A stretch of DNA of 64,000 nucleotides from Xiphydria camelus (Eukaryota > Arthropoda > Insecta > Hymenoptera > Xiphydriidae): assembly GCA_963678675.1 (NCBI GenBank), contig OY783199.1, forward strand, positions 24,053,546 to 24,117,545. The letters are read 5' to 3'. Of this stretch, positions 44,088 through 55,557 are shown piece after piece (positions within the stretch are counted from its first letter, which is position 1; every line of letters starts with the position of its first letter). The notes beneath the pieces were generated by a model, which saw only the letters and a program-made list of their open reading frames with translations, was not told the DNA's origin and searched no databases. The position numbers were made by a program, and so were the translations under genes.

Positions 44088-44487
44088 TTAACCCTTTTAG
44101 TGCCGAGCGAAAACCGTGTGTTTCGTGGGAAGATAACCGGACGAATTTGGCGAATTTACTAAGTTTAGGAAAAAGCTCATAAACACTAAACTAAGAGAAT
44201 GATATTTAAAAAATTCAAAATGCCAGCGTATTACGGAAGAAAGAGAGAATAATGAAATGTCAATTGTATTTCAATATATATGGAAAATCATACGAATAAC
44301 GTGAATACCAAACATGATGAAAAACATATAAACAAGTTCCTCTTCTACAAACAATATTCGCACATAACAATAATCATCGTTTGATCATAGTTTTATGATC
44401 ATACATTTTCAATCATTTTTAATAATACAACCAATATCGGTCCTGAGCGAACGACGATATAGCGTCGTTCGGCACTAAGAGGGTTAA
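44088..44487. mobile_element. TTAA-flanked piggyBac-like MITE, 400 bp
   Basis: TTAACCCTTTTAGTGCCGAG at the left; the inverse of the right end reads TTAACCCTCTTAGTGCCGAA. TTAA sits at 44088-44091 and 44484-44487. The interior is AT-rich, with TTGATCATAG and TTATGATCAT palindromes near 44383-44402. No transposase frame. Confidence 0.88.
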
Positions 44488-45128
44488 TTCCGTTGATGCG
44501 AAAGCATCGAGTACGCGAATTTTTACGCGTGTTGATTACACGTATCAACCGTGACGTCTCTACGACGCACATTCCAGGGTCAACGTCTCCCCGCGAACAT
44601 CGTAACCGCGTTCCGCGCCCCTGACGAGGCTACCGCACTCTCGAGGACCATCCGCGACTCCCACTCTCCGAAACGTCGACCTTCGCCCGGCGTCCGCCGC
44701 GCGGAAAACCGCACGACTCCTCTCTCGGGCGCGCGATTACGTGCCCGCGATGGGTGCGCGCACGCTGCGCGCGTTGTACGAATTTCGCGGAGATGTTAAT
44801 GTCGGGGGGACTCGAGTGAAATATCGCGGCATCTAACGAGAATGCATGTTGCGCGTCTCGGCGTAGAGAGCGTGTGTGGATTCACGGTAGCGTCCCGCGG
44901 TGCGTAATGCGCGGCGATCGCGCGGGACGCGAGGAGAGATCTGTCGTTCGAGATCGCGCGGTCCGCTCGGCACGGATAACGAGCGGCGCGCGCATTGAGA
45001 TTTTGCGCGGGAGTTTCTTGACACAAGCGTAGATTTTCTCCTTTTACAATCGTCCCGATAATAGGCACGAGTACCCGAAATACAGCGAAATTAGTCGAGT
45101 CATCACTTCGTCCCGACACTGCAAAAAA
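44488..45128. other. CpG-rich stretch, no gene recognised
   Basis: Frames on both strands overlap; no repeat ends or domain. Confidence 0.45.
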
Positions 45129-45690
45129 GTTTCGTTTCAACGTTCAAGCGAAAGGTATCCGAAGCAATTATCAACTGCACGTTTGTATCTAAAATGGCAT
45201 ACGAAATAATAAATCGTCATGTCTATGTTCTCTTGTTTTGAATTTTAGTCAACAATTTGTTATCGAGACTCGGTATAAATATTCAAGTATCTATTACTCT
45301 ATATTCAGGTTCTCTCGATTTCTAAGATTGAAATTAGGTACTTTTAACGGTGGAGCTTTAACCGCTTTGTTAAAAGTTTCATCTGAAAATTCAAGTAAAA
45401 GTAACCGAAGCCATTATCAATCACATTTTGTATTTAAAATGTCATACGAAATAATAACTCGTCATGTCTGTGTCCTTTTCTTCGGAATTTCAGACCAAAA
45501 AATGAATATTTAGACACGGTGTATAGGTAAGTATTCGAGTCCTACTGAAAATTCAGGTTCTTTCGATTCGAATCTCAGGATTCCAATTATTTCGAACAAT
45601 GGAGCTTCAACCGGTAAAATTAATATTATCTAAACATCGTACAAGTATTCAAGTGCTACTGAACATTCAAATTCTTTTGATTCTCAAGAC
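45129..45690 (+). repeat. Diverged tandem duplication, about 246-bp units
   Basis: Unit 1 starts AGTTTCGTTTCAACG at 45129 and unit 2 starts AGTTTCATCTGAAAA at 45375. Both contain CATACGAAATAATAA followed by CGTCATGTCT, then TTCAGGTTCTYTCGATT near their ends. A partial third unit (45634-45690) repeats GTATTCAAGTGCTACTGAA. It is diverged, so the duplication is old. Confidence 0.8.
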
Positions 45691-46332
45691 TCACGCCATT
45701 TTTAAGCGTTCCGCTCACCACCGCCTTCGATTGATCTGCGCGATCTCATCGCGAGAATACGCGGTAGCCGATCATTTCCCTCACGAAAGAAAGGGCGGCG
45801 AGAGAATCGGCGGAGGACGAAGGGGGACCGACCGCACGATCGGAACGAGGCGCGACTCGCGAGGTTGTGGAACAACCGGATACCCTCGTACAGGTACACG
45901 CCGACGCTGTAGGCGTTCTCGAGCGCGGCGTCGTCGGCGAGATAGCGCGACGGAGGGGAAAAGTGGCCGAGGAGGCATTATTTATCAGAGGAGAGCGCGC
46001 GCCTACTCCACCTGCCTCGCTACCGCACTCCCGATTCCTACCCTCTACACATGCAGCATACGTATCCTCGCTGCGTTATATCCGCCACTTTGTAATCAGC
46101 TGCGCGCGCGTGTATACCTATATCGCCGCGAGGCGTGTCTTTCCGTCCCGCTGACGCTCTCGCTCCTTCGGCTGTCCATTATTTATCTCGGATATCTATC
46201 ATTACGATTACGTCCCTCGTTATTTGCTTTGAGCGCGGCGTATATACCGCGTAAGTATAGATCGCGCAACTTTCGTGGCGCGTCGTATCTTGCAGAGAGT
46301 CGAGAGCGACAGAACCTACTACTATCGCGCCC
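45691..46332. other. CpG-rich stretch, no gene recognised
   Basis: A 250-residue open frame crosses the preceding tandem repeat and this stretch without a domain; it is not taken as a gene. Confidence 0.45.
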
Positions 46333-46601
46333 GCTCAGGGAAAACGTCTAGTTGAATACGAACCTGTGTGTGTGTGATAGACAAACTTCTTTGGGATGAA
46401 CGGGAATTTATTCACATCGAAAAAAAAGTCCTATTTCAATTAGATCGATGTTCTACCAGGTTCGTACTCGATTGAAAGGATACGCAAAACGTTTATTTCA
46501 TTCGAATAGACTTTTCTTCGATTTGAATAAACTCCTATTTATCTGAAATAAATTTGTCCACCACACACACAAGTTCGTATTTAACTGGACCTTTCCTCTC
46601 A
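46333..46601. mobile_element. Family F MITE (copy 3, most complete short form)
   Basis: The left end GCTCAGGGAAAACGTCTAGT joins TTGAATACGAACC. The inverse of the right end reads ACTGAGAGGAAAGGTCCAGT then TAAATACGAAC. GTGTGTG and CACACACA runs sit inside each arm as mirrored microsatellites. Confidence 0.85.
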
Positions 46602-48100
46602 GTAGGTATCATAGCGTCGCTGTACTGACAGCAGCGCCACGAGCTTACGCATTGGAATCGGAACCTCGAGAAAAGCAGCGCACGTGCACTGCTACTTTGT
46701 ATCTTTCGCTCGCTCCGCAGGTTCCCGGGTGTCGCAGGAACGGCTTCGGCATCTGGCCCGCCGCGCGCGCGCGTCAACAAACGGCTCCTCTCTCTCGGCT
46801 CGTTATTCCGGTCAGGGACCACCTCCTGGCGTGGCGGCGGGCCCGTCTTTATTGCACGCCAAGTAGCAGCGCCGCGCGACAGTCAGTCTCTTTTCTCGAA
46901 AACGTAGGAAAAGCCGCGGCCGAAGTCGTTATGCCCTACCAAACGAGGCGCCTCGCGATCTCCATTGTCCGCGGCGCGTTTCGTTCCGTCGCCACGGCCA
47001 CGTAACAGCGTTTCCCCCGTGAGCGCTTCCTCCCTATTTCCTCGCGGGGCTTTTCCTTACCGCCCCGTGACGTCACTCCTGCGGGCCCGTCGCAGGTACG
47101 CGTTGACAGAGATCGCGCGTGCGACCCTCGTTCTCGTCACCGGTTTTTCCGGTGGTGTGTGTGTGTGTGTGTGTGTGATTCACGGAATTTCGTATCGTTG
47201 TTCTCCACGAGGATCACGGATTCCCGCCTTCCGTTTCGTGCCTCGGAATTCCCGAGCGGAAGAGTAATCTTCGCGGATTAGCACCCCCGCGGTACAAAGC
47301 CCCGCGCCGGTGCATAACTTCTCCTCCGACCGACGCAACCGCGTGTAACATCAAAGGCGACTTGGCACCGGAGCCAACCGCGAACATCGCCACGCGTTTC
47401 GTGGGCCCTCTCCCGCGATCGATCCTCGCGATACCGGTCCGAGAGTAGCGCTCTCGTCGTAGATCGTACCTCCGCGTAACTTTCGGTCCGTCAGGAGGGA
47501 AGCGCGCGCGCGGAGAGGCGAGCGCGAGCGAGAAAGACGCGGCCGGTGAACATAAATCTTTGGCGTGCACGGTGGCCACCGCAGCGCGCCGCGGCAAGAG
47601 CGTCGGAGAGGGAGGATCGCGGCGGAGAGGCGGCCACAAAGGCACCGTGGAATCACGCGACTCTGTTGCTATTATAACGTTCCTTCGACGCTTAATTGCC
47701 GGTCCGAAAAAAGAAACTTACCGAGAAACGCGCTCGCGCTCGCGCGCACGTGAGAGGTGTGGGGGAGGCCGCGCCAAATAAGGAGGATCGCGTCGCTGAA
47801 TTCGCGCGGCCGTGTGATGTACGGTAAACCGCGGGAGAGGGTACCTACGCGCGCTCTCGCACCGCTCGAAAGTTTTTCTCTCGGGCGCAGCTCCTTGCGT
47901 TCGGTGCGCGGGGTCGACCATTGGAGGGAGACCCGTGTTCATTGACGGGAGAGACGAGTAGAGGGACGGGAGGGGCGAACCTCGGAAGCAGTCGCGCTGC
48001 TTCGAGTTGACAGTTCGATATTTAATACAGAGATGCGAGGGGGGCGCTTCGGTGTGAGTTGGCGATGATGGAAGGATGGTAAAAAATTCGAGTGTGACTA
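46602..48100. other. CpG-rich stretch, no gene recognised
   Basis: A (GT)n tract lies at 47155-47177. Frames on both strands overlap throughout; none has a domain. Confidence 0.45.
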
Positions 48101-48321
48101 CACTGAGAAAAATAATTAGGGGAAAATGGCAAAACGCATCTAGTTTGAGGCGTTTGGTTATTCTAACCAAAATACTGGTCGGTCGAATCAAGTACCTATC
48201 CAGTTATTCTAACCAAAAAATGATCAGTCTAACCAAACACAGATGAAGGATCCATATTTCACCAAACAGTCTAATCATCATCGCCAAAATTTTGGTTAAA
48301 TTGACCTAATTTTTGTCTCGG
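48101..48321. mobile_element. Family A MITE (copy 6)
   Basis: CACTGAGAAAAATAATTAGG after a TA. The core GAAGGATCCATATTTCACCA is followed by ATTTTGGTTAAATTGACC. The right end is degraded to TTTTTGTCTCGG. Confidence 0.85.
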
Positions 48322-48891
48322 AACGATATATCACGTATGGAATTATGTGAGAGAAGCATATACACGAATATATACGTTTTTTACAAGTCATCGATGTTTC
48401 TCTGCGATGAAAACCGACGAGAGAAAAAAGGGAAACGTGATTTCGTTGTTGCGAGGAATTACGAAAAAGTCAGTTATACCGCATCGTCGGCCAGTTTTAC
48501 ACGTCTGTGTTCCCTCACGATCGACAGGACCGCGCGACACCTCCCGATTCTCGCACACGCATCGTTCGCTCTCTCGCGCGGCGCGCACGAAGAGAGCTCT
48601 TCTACGATAAACTCTCTTCCCAGTCCTACGCGCGTAGCTCTCCGTCCTTCTTTTCATTCTCGACCCTCCGCGTTGCTCTCTACGCGTCGTAACTCGGCCC
48701 CTCGCGCGCTCCTTTTCTCTCGTCGGCTCTCTCCGTCTCTCATTCCTTCTCCCTCGCGGCGTAAGTGCCGCGCGCTCGGAAAGTTCTAGGAGAGACAGAA
48801 AGAGGGGGGGCCGGCTCGAGGCGTAATAACCCCTACGATTCTCCTCTATGCGTTTTTACGTCCTGCTGCTCCCACCCCGCCTCTTCCCTCA
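48322..48891. other. CpG-rich stretch, no gene recognised
   Basis: Overlapping Ser/Arg-rich frames on both strands; no signature. Confidence 0.4.
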
Positions 48892-49033
48892 CACTGTACA
48901 AAATTCTGCGGTGTCGACCTATACGTACAGACCACTTTTGGTGTTAGATAACAATGGCATAAGACCGAATTACACCAGATGTGGTGCACAGCAGTGAAAT
49001 GGTGTTAACATTTAATATCATTTTTTTACTGTG
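48892..49033. mobile_element. Family L MITE (uninterrupted copy)
   Basis: CACTGTACAAAATTCTGCGG to TTTTTTTACTGTG, followed by TA. Its reverse complement is colinear with both halves of 17542-17895. Internal GACCACTTTTGGTGTTAG and TTACACCAGATGTGG align. Confidence 0.82.
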
Positions 49034-49144
49034 TACTCTCAATCTAAATCAGTGAAAAGTCAGTGATTCTGTTATTTTTATAGATTCAGATTAAGAGAGT
49101 ACTCATCAACCATTTTCGAGAACTTCTATTGCGTCCCTTATCTC

Positions 49145-49321
49145 CACTGAAAAAAAAAATAATCAGGTTAAAATGACAAAACGCACTCTAGTTTGACGTG
49201 TTTAGTCATTTCAACCAAAAATTCGTCAGTCAGACCAAACAGACGGAGGATCCATATTTCACCACACGGTTTGGTCATCTCCAGGATTTTGGTTTGATTG
49301 ACCAAGTTATTTTTCTCAGCG
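49145..49321. mobile_element. Family A MITE (copy 7)
   Basis: CACTGAAAAAAAAAATAATC to TTATTTTTCTCAGCG followed by TA, 177 bp. The GGAGGATCCATATTTCACCA core and CCAGGATTTTGGTTTGATTG are intact. Confidence 0.88.
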
Positions 49322-50121
49322 TATAATACGCACACGCGAAATTTTCGAACGATTCTTTCCATCGACTACTCCCCCGCCAAATTTAACAAAATTTCGAGTC
49401 TCGGGGACTTCTCGTGCGGTCTTTATACGTGGCATTACATCGCTCGGGCCAAATGACAGTATCTGGACGATCCGCATGGGTGCACGCAAGCGGCCGAAGT
49501 ACGACTGCGCGCGCACAAGCACACACGCACACGAGCGCGCGCTCGCGCCCGTTCGGGGACTCTAGCGCGACGACGACGGCGGCGGGCGACGAGCACGAAG
49601 GTCTCTCGGGGGGTTTGGGGTCGGGTGTATACATAACCACTCCGACCGCACACACACGGATTCGTGGAAGGCGCCTGTGTGTTCTCGCGCGCGCGTGTAC
49701 GAGAAGCTCTGGCTTGGGAGCGGCGCGACGAAGGAGGAACCGGCCCGACGGGAGTGGGACTCCTGGCGAGCGATCGCGCGACAGAGCGCGACCTCGGCGG
49801 CGGCTGGCCGCGGAGTGAGCGCGACAAGGACGGAAAGACCGGGTGACGTGGAGGGGCGGGTGGGCGGCGGAGTGAAACGGGGCAGCGGGACGAGGGAGGG
49901 GACGCTTATCGGATCATAGCATCGCGGCGCTCGCACGTACGCGCCCAGGCCTCTCTGCTCGCCTTGTGCTTAGCGCGTAGCTTCGCTTTACTACTCTCCG
50001 ATATTTTGGCCCTCTCGCTCCGCGCGATCTTTCTCTCTCTCTCCCCCCCCTCTCCTCTCTTCGTTCCCTCGTCGAGATCTCACGCGGTCTTCCTCGCGTA
50101 CACGTATCTCCGATCGCGCGC

Positions 50122-50158
<37 letters not shown>

Positions 50159-50869
50159 CTCAGGAGCGAGCTAAAGGAGAGGCGCGGAGATTTGGGGAAA
50201 TTGAAAATAGCGAAGATCGTGGAGAGCGCCTGATGGCGATGCGTCCGCATCGATGCGGGGCACGTTATTGGAGGATGACGACGCCTTTTCCCCTCTCGTC
50301 GGGCTATCCGTTCGACGCGCGCGCGCGATATCGCCGGCTGGCTACTAGTCTTGACGCGCGATAAATCTGACGGCGTCCGCGATCGAGCAGTCTTCGACGC
50401 GATAAATCGTTTAAGACTTCACTCGTAGTGGGGGGACGTTCGGTATGGAAGCGGAGGTGACGGGGTATTTGTTAACGATTTATAGAAGCCGCGCGCGAAG
50501 TCCGCGGTTTTCTTCGCGTTGCGAACGTGCGTGGTTTTTCCGGAATAAAGTGTGGGGCGGCTACGAATCGTATATACACTAGATTTCCCCGCGTGGGTAT
50601 ACGTTAAGATTGGAATCGGGTCGATCGAAAGACCGAAGCCGGGTGTCGCGGTGGCACCGCGGGAGGACCGCGGAATTTCATTTGAATCTCAAAAGACCCG
50701 CGCGCGATGCAAATCCGGGCCGCGCGACCTCTTTATTCCACGGCGTCTCTCGAAAAGCTCGCGGCGAGTTTCGCCGTTGCACCTGTCGCCGCGTTTATCG
50801 TCGCCGTAAAGTTTAATTCCCGTCGATTTTTCCGATTCGACCTCTTTTTCTCCCTGGAAGAAAGTCCCC
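49322..50869. other. CpG-rich stretch, no gene recognised; GA microsatellite
   Basis: (GA)n lies at 50123-50154. Dense CpG and overlapping frames on both strands (49380-49940); no domain. Confidence 0.5.
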
Positions 50870-51077
50870 CCGTCGTTCTTATCAATTTATTCACATCGAA
50901 CAAAAGTCTATTCGAATCAGACAGATGTTCTACTAGATTCGTACTCGATTGAAAATGATACGCAAAAGATCTATTTCATTTAAACAGACTTTTGTTCGAT
51001 GTGAACAAATTCCTATTCGTCTCAAATACATTTTTCTATCGGGTTAGTATTCAATTTGACCTTTTCCCTGGGTGCAC
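50870..51077. mobile_element. Family F MITE (copy 4, left end lost)
   Basis: ATTTATTCACATCGAACAAA mirrors TTTTGTTCGATGTGAACAAAT. The right end reads GTATTCAATTTGACCTTTTC then CCTGGGTG. Confidence 0.78.
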
Positions 51078-51920
51078 TGCTATGACTATGCGCGATTCGT
51101 GATTTTTCATCAGTACTGCGCCTTTTACGCGGGAACAGTCTGTACGAAACGATGCGTCCGCGTTTGATCTGTCCTGAGTGCGCGATGAAACGATACGTGA
51201 ATTTGTAGGGACAAGCGTAGAACGAATCAAAAATCATGAATCGTGCATAGTTTGCATCAAGCTTAAAAGTCAACCGCACCGCAGGAATATCTATAAATCG
51301 ACACTTTGTATACGGAGCATACGGATCGCCACAGTCCACTGCCCCGAGCAGCAGCTCCGCACGACCTTCCCGCGCGTTTCGCTCCACGCGCGAGGGAGCC
51401 GAAAGGAGGTGCCGAGGAAATACGCGAGTCATGATTTATCTCCGATGGATCGTCCGCGCGCGCGACTCTTCTTCGGGTCCGCCTCGGAATTCCTTTCCGG
51501 CTCCTGGAACTCGCTCGTCGGCTCGGCCCGTGTGCGCGCCCGGTGAGGCGATGAAGACAAATTTATTTACCAGGGAAACCGTATTCTTCTCTTTCCTCGT
51601 CGAGTGAAAAGGGTCCGCCGCGTTGGGTTAGGTTAGGGCGCGACGATCGAGCGCTCTCGACGACCGGAAAGTGTCTTCGCTTTCCGCTGGTTTATTTCCT
51701 CGTATACGAGGAGAGGGGACGTAACGGGCGGGTCGTTCGAGTCGCGCCGTGTCGACTGTTGCTACGGTTATCGCGCGACGGGTGACGGTGGGCTGGGAGC
51801 CGATGAAGCGATTCGAATAACCCCTTCGTTGAACAAAGATGTCGAAATACCATCATTTTGACTGTACGATTGGCGAAGGTCAGTCAAGGTTTTCCGATAA
51901 GCAGGGAGGGCAGTTCTGCG
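51078..51920. other. No gene recognised
   Basis: It includes GGGTTAGGTTAGGG at about 51625, a chance resemblance to insect telomere units. No exon was recognised. Confidence 0.45.
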
Positions 51921-52284
51921 TACTTTTTACAGTTCGTAATAGTATGAACATGAATGTATATACTGAAAACAAAATTTGCTTCATTCAACCATCGGTCGAG
52001 TTGAATACGGCGAACCTCGTAATGCAATCGTTTCAGCGGCATAAAGAGTGCAAGGAAAAATAGAGTCGAAGCAACCAGAGATTGAAGTTGAAACGAGTAA
52101 ATATCCACTTGAAGCAATTATTCGTACGCCGTGAGGTTCGCCGTATGCAACCTCATAGACGCGATGGTTGAATGAAGCAAAATTTTTTTTCTTTTTTCAG
52201 TATACCTACGGTAAGATTTATTAATCTCCCGTTGACATGTGTCGTATGTTTACGGAATTATATCGCAACGAACTGTAAAAAGTA
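51921..52284. mobile_element. Foldback/MITE with TACTTTTTACAGTTCGT ends
   Basis: TACTTTTTACAGTTCGT at the left; its exact inverse is at the right (to 52284). Inner arms match strongly: AATTTGCTTCATTCAACCAT versus its inverse near 52163-52186, and ATACGGCGAACCTC versus GAGGTTCGCCGTAT. A 74-residue open frame from 51839 crosses the left end and is not taken as a gene. Confidence 0.85.
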
Positions 52285-52947
52285 TCTACACTGTGTCTGT
52301 TAAAAAATTTAACATTTCACCCGGAGAAACTCTGTCACTGGGATTCACTGTAACAATGACTGATCATTTTTCTCCGCGATCGTACTGAGAAAGAATAATC
52401 TACGCTTTCCCCCCACGGCGGCCATGATGGTTCCGCACGAATATCGAACAGAAAGAGGGGAGGCGAACGCGACGAATATTCTCCCAATCTCGAAAAGGGA
52501 CTTGGAGTCGAATCGAACGGTCGCCGACGCGCGTTCCACCGGCGGCGGCCGGTCAAGCGGCAGCTTATTAGACCCTGAATTAGAAGGATGACGGGTGGCT
52601 TTACCGAGAAACCCGTAGCCACTAACGACAATGATCAATCCCGCTACCTCCGCGCGCTTAACGAGGAGTTAGTCGCGCAAACGAGCCAAGGGCTATATCC
52701 CTTAAATTACCTGTTAACATCGCATGCCGTTGAACCGAAGAACAAACGAAGCGGAGTAGGGAAAAGAGAGTACCGGTTGGCGCGGTATCGCGTCGATGAT
52801 GGATCGACGATAACAAACTTCGCCGGGCGTCTACTCTAACGGGAGCTCGGGTCGCGCTCGTACCTACGCAAAACAGGCACACGACGCGGCCGCGAGGCTG
52901 TTTCGAATGCATTTTCCCTGATTTCTGATCTGACGCGAATCGAGCTG
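52285..52947. other. No gene recognised
   Basis: Frames on both strands at 52335-52912 have no domain. Confidence 0.4.
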
Positions 52948-53143
52948 CACTGAGGAAAAAAAAAGATAAAAAATTATTCCGTTAGAAGGATAATCTGAGT
53001 ACGATAGGTAAAATAGAGATCAAACGTTATCCTAAAGAAGGTTAAATTTTAAACCCTGGAAGGATAATTTTTGATCTATTTTACCTTTCGTACTCAGATT
53101 ATCCTTCTAACGGAATAATTTTTAACCTTTTTTTTTCTCAGTG
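52948..53143. mobile_element. Family C MITE (copy C)
   Basis: CACTGAGGAAAAAAAAAGAT to TTTTTTCTCAGTG, 196 bp. The flanking dinucleotide is TG on both sides rather than TA. Confidence 0.92.
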
Positions 53144-53190
53144 TGCAGAGTTTTAATTCAATCCACGATGAATCGCATTCGATGAATATA

Positions 53191-53420
53191 CACGGAGAAA
53201 AAGCATTAGTTGGATCTATTGAAAATTACTTGCGGGATCGAAAGTAATTATTTATTTACGTCAACTGAATCTTTTAATGCGTCAATTAGATATCTCTTCC
53301 TTACTAGAAATATTTTATTAACGCGAAGGAAGATTTAACCGATGTAAATAAATTACTTGAGACCCCGAAAATCATTATCAGTATAGGTAGAGATATGATT
53401 AATTCTTTTTCTCTCTGCGG
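53191..53420. mobile_element. Family K MITE (copy 2)
   Basis: CACGGAGAAAAAGCATTAGT to TTAATTCTTTTTCTCTCTGCG. Arms share GAAAATTACTTGCGGGATCG with copy 1 and return as ACTTGAGACCCCGAAAATC. Confidence 0.82.
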
Positions 53421-53449
53421 ATATAGGTACTTATTCTCAGTGCTGTGTA

Positions 53450-53690
53450 AGCGCCCCCAGTTGGAGCGCGAGTTAAAGCTGGATTATCTTGAAAACTATT
53501 GGAGATACTGAAAAAAGAAAATGTTTAAACGAAAGACGTTCGTCTATGTTTCTCCTGTAAAACAGCTACTCTAGTTTTTTCACGCATCTCTACCGCGTTT
53601 CGAGATATAATCGCGTTCAAAGTTGAATGAAAACTCTGAGGGCGTTTATCTCATTTTATACATATACCCTGCATACATTTTGGGCGGGGA
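53450..53690. mobile_element. Family I element, diverged
   Basis: It matches the family I interior (GATTATCTTGAAAACTATTG, AAAACAGCTACTCTAGTTTT, TCTCTACCGCGTTTCGAGAT). Both termini are badly degraded. Confidence 0.6.
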
Positions 53691-54472
53691 CCAAATCAAT
53701 TCAGCTCAATTTAAAAGCGCACGCGATGCGTGTCCCCACCCCACGCGGCCCGTGACAAACGCGACACTCGTGGGAAACCGCTTCTAGGCGACGGAAAACG
53801 AAGGACTTCGCGACGACGACGACTCGCGGGGGAGGTGGAGGAGGGAGTGAGCCGGAGTCGCGAAAGAGTGGGGGGCGCGGTTAATCGTCCGGCGACTCGG
53901 GATTCTCCGTGTTTCGCGATAATCCCGCAAGGTCGATCGCGCGAGTCGCGAAGGCGGAGAGGATTTCCGCGCGGCGCGGCGGTGCGCGAACGAAGGGTTG
54001 GGGATGGTGGGAGGAAGGGACGAGCGGGGAGGGCGCCACCCGAGTTAATGAACTGCCGTTAAAATAAATCTGATTGTAGGCATCGGCGCGCTCTTGCAAG
54101 CAGCTCCGCCGGGGAATGGAATAATTGACGCCATTAGCGCGCGTCGAGAGCGAAGACACGGCCGAGGGGGAGAGTTGGTCGAGATGAACCCGCGGCGGGG
54201 TAACCCGTCAGAGCTGTACGCGCGACTTTGGTCGCTTTCAGTTTCGACGAATTCGAGAGGATCGAATAACATTAGGTATCCCTCCTTCTACGCATCCACG
54301 ACGCGGCCTCGTCGTCTCAACCCTCCTTCGCATCACCCGGCCGCTCCTCTGTTTAGCCGCGGTCACCTGTTGATATCGTTCGACCTTCGCGCACACTCGC
54401 TGTGTATAACAAATTCGATCCCTCTCGCGGGGCGTCCGTGCGGTAGAGTCGGGATTGCGATAGAATGGATTC
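53691..54472. other. CpG-rich stretch, no gene recognised
   Basis: Overlapping frames on both strands; no signature. Confidence 0.4.
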
Positions 54473-54474
54473 TA

Positions 54475-54906
54475 CACTCGTACATCCAATTCAATACCGC
54501 CACAAGTGTAAATTATATAATTTTGAATAAGAAGGAAATAAAACAACGCTAGATCGGAATTCATAGGGCCATATATGCAAACATGGCATATTTTAAAACT
54601 TAACCACTTGTGGCTGTATTTCTTTTCAAGGTCCAATATGTTGGCACTGCAATAATCGCCATAAAATCAAAAATTAAAATTTTGCAGTTATGGCGGTATT
54701 GAACTGGATGTACGAGGGAAAGAAAAAGATTAAAAATTATTCTGTCAGAAGGATAATCTGAGTACGAAAGGTAAAGTGGATCGAAAATTATTCTAAGGAA
54801 GGTTAAATTTCATACCCTGGAAGGATAATTTCTGATCTGTTTTACCTTTCGTACTCAGATTATCCTTCTGACAGAATAAATTTTAATCTTTTTTTTTTTC
54901 TCAGTG
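54475..54906. mobile_element. Family C MITE (copy D), left end displaced by a nested MITE
   Basis: TACACT at 54473-54478 is the family C left tip, and AGGGAAAGAAAAAGATTAAA resumes at 54715. Between them lies a separate inverted-repeat element. The right end TTTTTCTCAGTG is intact and followed by TA. Confidence 0.78.
54479..54714. mobile_element. Unassigned MITE nested at the tip of family C
   Basis: CGTACATCCAATTCAATACC then GCCA at the left; the right end TATGGCGGTATTGAACTGGA then TGTACG is its inverse with one mismatch. The interior is AT-rich, with TTTTAAAACTTAACC. Confidence 0.85.
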
Positions 54907-54940
54907 TAGTAGACGCGAAGCTTGTTATCTTCTCGTACAA

Positions 54941-55554
54941 CACCCGGATAAAAGTTTATTTCAATACGAATTTATAGCAGAGATATTTTTTAATCGCGGT
55001 GAATAAAGAATTCATTTACAGGGATCAGGCAGAAGAGTTTGAAGTAAACAATTTTTTCATCACGTAGATACTACACGAACATTTGTTTAATTCAAATAAA
55101 TCTCAGCTTGATGTGAACAAAAATTCCTATTCGTGACTGATAAACTTCCTAGATACACACTCACACACACGCACACGAACTCGCACGATCGTCGCAACGT
55201 TCGTATAAACTACAGTAATTGATTGTTCTGAAGTTTACGTATGTTTTGCCACGTGAATTTGAAGAAATAACTATTCTTAAATAAATTGTTAAATTTACAT
55301 TATAGTGCGATTCAAGTTAATCGCTGTATTTATCGTAGCAACATATTTACGAAGAAATTGTCCTTATATCGAATACATAATTGTTTAGCTTTTATTTTTC
55401 ACAAATATGCTAGCTTAATAATGACTAGGACGATGACTCATAAAGTGCATAACCTTGATGCATTTGGTGGGCTAATAATACCTAAAGTTGCTGTACATTT
55501 GTCTATCCGGGTTTCTAACATAGATTCGTATTCAAATAAACGTTTCTCCGAGTG
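54941..55554. mobile_element. Family F long form containing segment X
   Basis: Left end CACCCGGATAAAAGTTTATT then TCAATACGAAT. The inverse of the right end reads CACTCGGAGAAACGTTTATT then TGAATACGAAT. The family F middle is followed by an (AC)n tract (55155-55176) and then segment X. Short family F copies lack X. Confidence 0.72.
55199..55520. mobile_element. Segment X, uninterrupted reference copy
   Basis: Colinear with the three blocks of 17006-17940, for example GAAGTTTACGTATGTTTTGC, TGTATTTATCGTAGCAACAT and ACCTAAAGTTGCTGTACATT. It lacks the families B, L and C found there. Confidence 0.78.
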
Positions 55555-55557
55555 CGC

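Noticed and set aside
45599..46351. 250-residue open frame
   Set aside because: It crosses the tandem duplication and CpG-rich DNA, has low-complexity Arg runs and runs into a family F end.
51622..51640. Telomere-like GGTTAGGTTAGG
   Set aside because: Only two to three units in unique sequence; too short for a telomere or an interstitial array.
51839..52063. 74-residue open frame starting ATGTCGAAATACC
   Set aside because: It crosses the left end of the foldback at 51921, so most of its codons are transposon arm.
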